64,000 nucleotides of DNA from Xestospongia muta (lineage: Eukaryota; Porifera; Demospongiae; Haplosclerida; Petrosiidae). The notes under the pieces are model-generated. The model was not told where the DNA came from, made no database searches, and saw nothing but the letters and a program-made list of their open reading frames with translations. Positions 53,737-64,000 of this stretch are shown in pieces. Location of the stretch: contig OY848924.1 of the NCBI GenBank assembly GCA_963693285.1, positions 7,178,400 through 7,242,399 on the forward strand. The letters run 5' to 3'. A program made the position numbers and the translations under genes. Position 1 is the first letter of the stretch; the number at the start of each line of letters is the position of its first letter.

Positions 53737-55064
53737 TAGATAGATAGATAGATAGATATAGATATACTAATATATATATATATACATATATATATATATT
53801 ATATATATATATATACTAATATATGCAGGTGCAATAATTTTATGAGTTGATTATTTTCTTAGACGACAATTATGGCAGTTGAATTTGATGGTGGTGTGAT
53901 TATTGGAGCGGATTCACGAACTACCTCTGGGTATGACTACATTACACTGATCTCATTCCCAAACTCTCCAATGTTTAGGAAGTATAGGAACGAGACCAGT
54001 TACACACACACATAACAAACAATAATAATAATTAAGATTATTATTACAGGAGTAAACAGTAATTAATTTTATTACCTTTTTCTTGTAGTTCATACATAGC
54101 AAATCGTGTCACTGACAAACTGACACCAATAACAGATCATATTTTCTGTTGTCGATCTGGTTCAGCTGCTGATACTCAAGCTATTGCAGATGTAGTCAAG
54201 ATTCAATTACAATTACACAGGTACCTTTATCTACTACATACTTGGCCATCTTTATTCATCACTGGCTTGTATTGTTTTAGTTTACTTGAACTACTTCTAA
54301 TATGATATCCTTTTGAGTTTTAATAGCTAAAATAAAAGTACTTTTTGAAAGTTGAGCTGTATGTCAAAACTAAGTAGACTAAAAATTGTCATAATTCATT
54401 AGAACAAGAAACTATAACAGTTTATTAGGTAATGTTGATCCAGCTGTTCATTCAACCCAACCACTCATCAGAAAAACAAGTTATCAGTGATTACATTTCT
54501 TTTCTTTAGTATTGAGTTGAATGAGCCTCCATTAGTGAAGACAGCTGCTAACATGTTCAGATCACTTTGCTATCGATATCGTGATAACTGTATTGCCGGT
54601 ATCCTGTGTGCTGGTTGGGACAAGAGATTAGGAGGACAGGTAATAAAGTGGGTGTGGTTTATCTGTACGTTCACCCTTTCTTTGCTACAGGTCTACTCTA
54701 TACCATTAGGTGGTATGTGTGTTCGACAATCATTTTCTATTGGAGGTATGTTCACTCTATAATATGAACCTGTTCAATTATGGTCCGTTTTATTAAGGAT
54801 CTGGTAGTACGTATCTCTATGGTTACTGTGATGCTCACTACAGGAGTGACATGTCTAAAGAAGAGACAATAGAATTTGTTAAAAATGGTTTGTATTATAC
54901 TTACTAATGCTATCTTGTCTTTCTCTCTCTCAGCTGTCGCTTTGGCCATATCTCGTGATGGTAGCTCTGGTGGAGTGATAAGGATAGCAGTTATTCAGGA
55001 GGAAGGTGTAGAAAGGTTACTATATACTGGTAAAGATATACCGAAGTTTAATGTAGACAAGTAA
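53608..55064 (+). CDS. PSMB6: Proteasome 20S subunit beta 6 (beta-1, caspase-like site)
   Basis: Seven exons: 53608-53688, 53863-53930, 54089-54220, 54510-54639, 54691-54745, 54798-54887, 54934-55064; 228 residues. A propeptide of about 27 residues ends ...VSTG, and mature processing at the Gly-Thr bond exposes the catalytic Thr ([11 protein letters not shown]). The rest is collinear with animal beta-1: [82 protein letters not shown] (TA)n run lies in intron 1. No defect seen. Confidence 0.95.
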
Positions 55065-56720
55065 CAGTTATTAACAAAAGGTACATTTTTCATTGTATTG
55101 ACTCTCATAAGTTAGTCTTATAAGCTGGTTATGTTAACCAGTTTTTGTATAACTAATATTCATTTGAAATTTTCATAATTTAAAAGATTGTGACTGTTTA
55201 TAATGATTATAATTATTGATAATGAAATTGGTTTTAAAATGTTTACAATTAAAATATAAGGTTTTAAAAAATTATTATTAAGAATAGAGATTAAAAGACT
55301 TTTAATTGTTAAGGATAAATTTAAAATAACAAATTTAATGTTTTATAATATATATGTAAGTAGTGGTGTTGTCTAGTTCATGTATGGACTGGATGGGAAA
55401 GGATATATATCCAAGAAAGGTTTTAAAAAGTGCCTATAATGAACAGACGTCTTGAGCCTCTCTGTAGTGGACACTTTGGGACATTAGCATGGACTGGATC
55501 AGGACGCTGAGGAGAGTTCAATATAGAGGATGTTCTTAGTTTAGAATATTTTTTCATGAGAGTAAAATGTGATTACACAAATATTAATAAGATATTGTTT
55601 TGACTAAATAAGAAGAGATTACTGGAACTAGATCACCAAATAAACTACTGTTGAAAAAACGTTGTAAGTTTCTCTTTTTTTCAGAATATCTGTGGAATCT
55701 CAATCAAACCAGTTCTATAAACCAAGACAAACCAGTTATACCTCCTAGTTAAGCTTGAAGTATCTACACTTTTAAAATGAATCGTGCTTTTTTTCACATA
55801 ATCTACTTTTTGTATATTACAGGATTATCTAAAACAAATTTGGATTAGAATAGGGATATTCCATGTTTTATTAAATTTATATTTCGTCAAACATTTAGGT
55901 ACAAAGCTAAGGCAATGAATTATAACTGGTCAATTGATTTTAGGTGTACATTGTGATTGTAGTTTGTTGACATCCTACTACCCACTATGACTTTGTTGTT
56001 CATTTAAAAAAAGAATAATTTGTTTTTTAATAGTTGCATGATAGACACAGACAAGTATCTCAAACCCATACTAATAGACTCATTCCGATACTGCATATCA
56101 GAGTCCTTTACGACACTTGCTGAGCCATGGAACTCAGTTGTATGCTCAATTTTGTATTTAAGATTACATGATAATGATGGCACAAATTTAATGCTATAAA
56201 TTTCCTATCATATCTACAATTAAAAGAAATGTCATTAAATTTGTGTGTAGACACTGAACCCTAAACTTCTTAAATAGTTAACAAACAACAAACAAATTAA
56301 CTATAAATAAAAGTACTTGATTAAAGTAAAGATAAAGGTGTTTATCTTTGATTGAAGTAAACACTGAAACAGAAATTAAACCACATTAATCTGGCGGGAA
56401 AAATATTACCAGCACGTGTACACAACTAGCAAAAAAACGCGTGACAACCATTATGGCGGGAAAATATCAAACATTAGCACACGACTAACGAGCAAAACGC
56501 TTTAATAGATTTTTAATTAATTTTTAAAAAATTATTATTAATTAAAATTAATGTATTTTCTTGTAAAGCTAAATGAGTAATTAACAATAATATAGAAATG
56601 ATTGACATAGGTATAAAATGATACATAATATTATAGTTGTAAAAAGATAGAATTCAGTATGATTATAGTATACAACAGCAATCATAAGTAAACTTATTGT
56701 AGCATTAGAATTTCAAAGAA

Positions 56721-56880
56721 TTTGAATTCTAAAAAAAATAATTATTGAATCTTTGAAACTAAGTTATAATTTGAATTCTAAAAAAATAATTATTGAATCT
56801 TTGAAATTAAACTAAGTTATAATTTGAATTCTAAAAAAATAATTATTGAATCTTTGAAACTAAAGTTATAATTGACTTGA
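56721..56880. repeat. Three tandem copies of an AT-rich unit of about 50 bp
   Basis: Each copy has TTTGAATTCTAAAAAA, then ATAATTATTGAATCTTTGAAA, then AAGTTATAA, with small length differences. Confidence 0.9.
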
Positions 56881-57341
56881 CAAATGTTGGTGAAAAATGT
56901 TTTTTAAAGAAAATTAATACATATAATAACAAATTATAAAAGAAAAAACTATAAAGAAAAAAAAATTAACAGAAAAAATGGCAACAAAAAACAAAAAAAA
57001 ACAGTCTCTGTAGTTGAAGAGTCCCCAAGAAGTCCAGTGAAGGTCTCCAATCCAGCAATTGTAGAAAAGAGAAGATAGAGAGTTCCCAAGAGTCCAGTCA
57101 TCAGTCCACAAGTTGAGAACATAGAGGGAGAAAGAGAGAATAACAACTGGATAGCTAAAGAATGGATGAGAAGTGGATGGATGGAGAGACAGCTCACCTT
57201 TTTCACCAGTGCTGCTCCTGCAGGGAAAGAAAAAGAGAGTAGTTATGAACTGATAGTGACAGTGAATGGATAGAGAGTGAAGAGAGACAGAGGAAGTGAA
57301 AAGGGACCACCAACACACACACGCATCCTAGAAGATCAGAG

Positions 57342-57417
57342 CTTCCCCCCGCCACCTGGCGGCCTCGGATGTTTAAAAAAAAATTTTTTTTTGAGGCCGC
57401 CAGGCGGCAGGGGGAAG
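57342..57417. repeat. GC-rich 25-bp inverted repeat (hairpin)
   Basis: Arms 57342-57366 and 57393-57417 are complementary with two mismatches (CTTCCCCC... and GAGGCCGCCAGGCGGCAGGG...), separated by an A-then-T run that can pair further. It is strikingly GC-rich against an AT-rich background; a short palindromic mobile element is likely. Confidence 0.85.
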
Positions 57418-57808
57418 ATAATTAATAGGATTTGTGTGGGCTGGATAGCCCAAAAAAAATAAAAAATAAAAAAAAAGAAGAGGAAAGAAGGCTGGAAGGA
57501 AGACAGGAGAGACTGTGCAGGAGAGCGACTCATCTTTTTCATCCAGAGAACTTCAGACAAGAGCTGGAGCTGGAACAGTCAGCAACATCAGAGAACATCA
57601 GAACAGTCAGAGAACATCAAAAAACACCAGAGTTAGAACAGTCAGAGAACATCACTGAGGTATGAGAACATCAAAGCACATCAGAGAACTTCAGTAAAAT
57701 CTGTAGAAATAAAAAGGAATTAAACAATCAATAGAGAAAGAAATGAAGAAATTAAAAAAAAGAAAATTTACAAAAATGAAGAAAAGGATGACAAAAAAAA
57801 GAAAAGAT

Positions 57809-57900
57809 GAAATCCAACGACGAGAAGATCCAACGACGAGAAGATCCAACGGCGAGACGATCCAACGACGAGAAGATCCAACGACGAGACGATCCAACGA
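57809..57900. repeat. 16-bp tandem repeat
   Basis: About six units of ATCCAACGACGAGAAG with small substitutions. It gives a charged open frame that I do not accept as a gene. Confidence 0.9.
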
Positions 57901-58410
57901 TGATATGAACATGGCCGACAGAGCTCTAACCTTTTATTATGAGTCACAATAAGGATCATGGGTCTCAGTTCTCTTACAAGCAATCTTGCGCGTGTGCCCG
58001 TGCTGGAATGTTTGAATTAATATCATAATGGCGGGAACTTATAACTGACCAATCAGAATGCACGACATCACACTGTACTTCCTGTTTTTAGCCAGCAAAC
58101 GCGTGACTCATTTTATTGTCATTATATCCAGTTTTAATTGATTTTTGATTTTCAGAAATTATCGTTTACCTGGTAACTTAACTACCAATCTAGATTAATG
58201 AACATATACATATCTTTGTAGAGATCACCAACAAGAACGTTTATAATTAAAGTAAAAAATTAGCAATAAAAATTTGATATTAAAAACCTATTACAATAAC
58301 CCACTGATAATGTCATGATTAGAGTTTTCATTATAAATTAAAATAATTATCACTCAAATGTATATTGATTCTATATTCAGAGTGAGAGACGAGAGAGAGG
58401 GAGACACGAG

Positions 58411-62801
<4,391 letters not shown>

Positions 62802-64000
62802 AGTTAAACAACACTGTAAAAAACTAAATAAATCTATAATTATTAACGTTAGACTAAAGTGCTACAAATTTTAAACTGTAAATTTAGGGCAGCTGAAAGA
62901 GGACTCACCTAGTTTACTGGAAGATCTTTTCGAACAAGGAAAGAGAGAAGTGAGATCAGAACAGTTTATTCCCTCCCACAACCAGAAACATTTCAAGTAT
63001 GTGCAACAGGGTGCAATCAAATATTTATTAAAGGTGTGGTTTCAGTTTATTAACAATCAACAAATTAACTATTAATAACTACAAGTGGGTGGGATGTCAC
63101 GGCCCATTGAATGTTAGCATCTACAGTGCAACTGTTAGTCTGTTACACAATTATATAGTACAAGTTACAATACCTGATTTAGTACTTTATGCCAGTAATT
63201 CATTATTGGAAACTAAATATTTACTAGTCTTCATTTATTGTCTGCAGTAAAAAAGCTGATAGTGATACCGATACACTTGTTCTTTGATGCAATGATTTCC
63301 AAATAGCTTTTTAAGTTCAGAGAAGAGGATTCAGCTGCCATATTTCAAAGGTATTACCATGGAATATAACAACAACTTGTGACCATACAAGTAAGTTATA
63401 ATAGCAGTACAACATGTCTACACTGAGTGTATAATAGCTGAACAGGTTAAGATTGTTGTTGCATTACAGGAGAGATAAAAATATACAAGATGGCTAGATC
63501 AATGTAGCATGACATCACCGAGAGATACATACACTTGTTGACAATCAACTTGTAAATTCCTTGAAAATTTTGATCCCATTAACAACACAGATTTTTGATA
63601 CAATAAAGTTGTGACAATAGCATACTTTGATGAGATGACAGCCACTTCACAGTCAGATGAAATGACCCACTAGCATTTGACTTACCTGAGAAATAATGAT
63701 TGCAAATACTTACAGTTATGTCGTAGTGTTGAGTCTTTGCAACAATAGAGAGGTATCCTTTGTAGTTATAGCAGGAGGAGTTAGACTTGAGCAACTCACC
63801 AACAAAGAACCTTTGTTCCTACCAACAAATAAGTAGGAAGCATCGCATCTCTAGTTCCCAGTATCTCTTAGTTACTTACGTAACAGACATCGTAAACAAT
63901 GGAAGGATTTCACATGGGATGGTTCCTAGAGAGTTGGAAAGGCTTGACTGTCGCTCTTGAAGTTGAACAGGTTTTAATTGAAGAGAAAACTAAATACCAA
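62802..64000. other. Upstream region of aPKC, with an unassigned exon candidate at the right edge
   Basis: No complete gene. A TTTTTACAG acceptor at 62815 on the minus strand implies an upstream 5' UTR exon for aPKC somewhere in this interval or beyond. Confidence 0.5.
63714..63818 (-). CDS. Candidate internal exon of an unidentified gene (partial)
   Basis: A 105-base block with a good acceptor (TTGTTGGTAG), a GTAAGT donor and an uninterrupted frame of 35 codons, phase 0 at both ends (EQRFFVGELLKS ... YKGYLSIVAKTQHYDIT). A further open block lies upstream at about 63880-63989, but its best donor (GTAAGT) does not match the phase; an alternative GTTACG donor would. I do not recognise the protein. 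It could belong to a minus-strand gene that extends beyond the window, or be a 5' part of aPKC, although the phase and PB1 start argue against the latter. Confidence 0.3.

Larger units (their letters stand above)
55065..58410. other. 3.3 kb gene-poor region with repeats and promoter-like motifs
   Basis: No protein-coding gene is supported. It contains three copies of a unit of about 50 bp (56721-56880; TTTGAATTCTAAAAAAATAATTATTG), a GC-rich hairpin (57342-57417), CAGAGAACATC-type repeats (about 57585-57690) and a 16-bp tandem repeat ATCCAACGACGAGAAG (57809-57900). GGCGGGAA (E2F-like) occurs at about 56393, 56456 and 58031, and an ACCAATCAG CCAAT box at about 58048. On the minus strand a 20-base block (57197-57216) has a good acceptor and GTGAGC donor, so a spliced noncoding transcript is possible. 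Confidence 0.45.

Noticed and set aside
57743..57952. Charged open frame (RREDPTTRRSN repeats)
   Set aside because: Generated by the 16-bp tandem repeat; no family similarity, splice context or signal.

Overview
The window is nuclear DNA of an early-branching animal. It is AT-rich and dense in spliced genes, with GT-AG introns mostly of 45-500 bp, very long (CT)n/(GA)n and GGAT-type satellites, and several head-to-head gene pairs. The gene set includes metazoan proteins (Ajuba/LIMD1/WTIP family, MIIP, SUZ-domain protein, CLC-2-type channel, atypical PKC). A demosponge such as Amphimedon fits best; this is inferred from style and gene content, and no species marker was seen. I found no rRNA, tRNA or CRISPR array.

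Layout: 1-182 is the 3' end of a tripeptidyl-peptidase 1/sedolisin gene. 1.9-7.1 kb holds a secreted protein of unknown type, a small cysteine-rich FGF-binding-protein-like protein, SRPRB and PEX14 (with a one-base frameshift). 7.1-9.2 kb is a transposon graveyard with a hAT MITE and a hAT transposase relic. 9.2-11.8 kb encodes a caspase-like pseudoenzyme joined to an apolipoprotein-L-like membrane domain. 12.8-17.2 kb (minus strand) is a 22-exon CLC-2-type chloride channel. 17.8-34.3 kb is one 25-exon gene for a scaffold of about 2,073 residues with six PH domains, a YxxP tyrosine array and a polyproline tail. 35-39.2 kb has two tandem intronless seven-TM genes (PRRT3/4-like). 40-42.9 kb (minus) is SEC62; 43.2-47.1 kb an Ajuba/LIMD1-family LIM protein; 47.3-48.1 kb a secreted fibrinogen-domain protein; 48.9-49.8 kb (minus) CDC42; 50.2-50.8 kb (minus) a SUZ-domain protein; 50.8-51.7 kb POLE4; 52.3-53.5 kb (minus) MIIP; 53.6-55.1 kb PSMB6; 58.4-62.8 kb (minus) atypical PKC. 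The last kilobase has one unassigned exon candidate.

The exon models were built by hand from splice sites and protein-family similarity. For each multi-exon gene the exon phases match and the total coding length is a multiple of three, except PEX14, which is one base short. Functionally this is a mixed neighbourhood, not an operon: ER targeting (SRPRB, SEC62), peroxisome import (PEX14), proteasome (PSMB6), chromatin/replication (POLE4), and polarity/cytoskeleton signalling (CDC42, aPKC, LIM protein, multi-PH scaffold). CDC42 and aPKC are known partners in the Par polarity complex; sitting 9 kb apart here may be chance.

Main points for follow-up: the pseudocaspase-ApoL fusion; the giant multi-PH scaffold; a piece of the chloride-channel gene copied into a SEC62 intron; (CT)n microsatellites that repeatedly abut 3' splice sites; and an over-represented CCACACCC motif that falls inside two very short bidirectional promoters.
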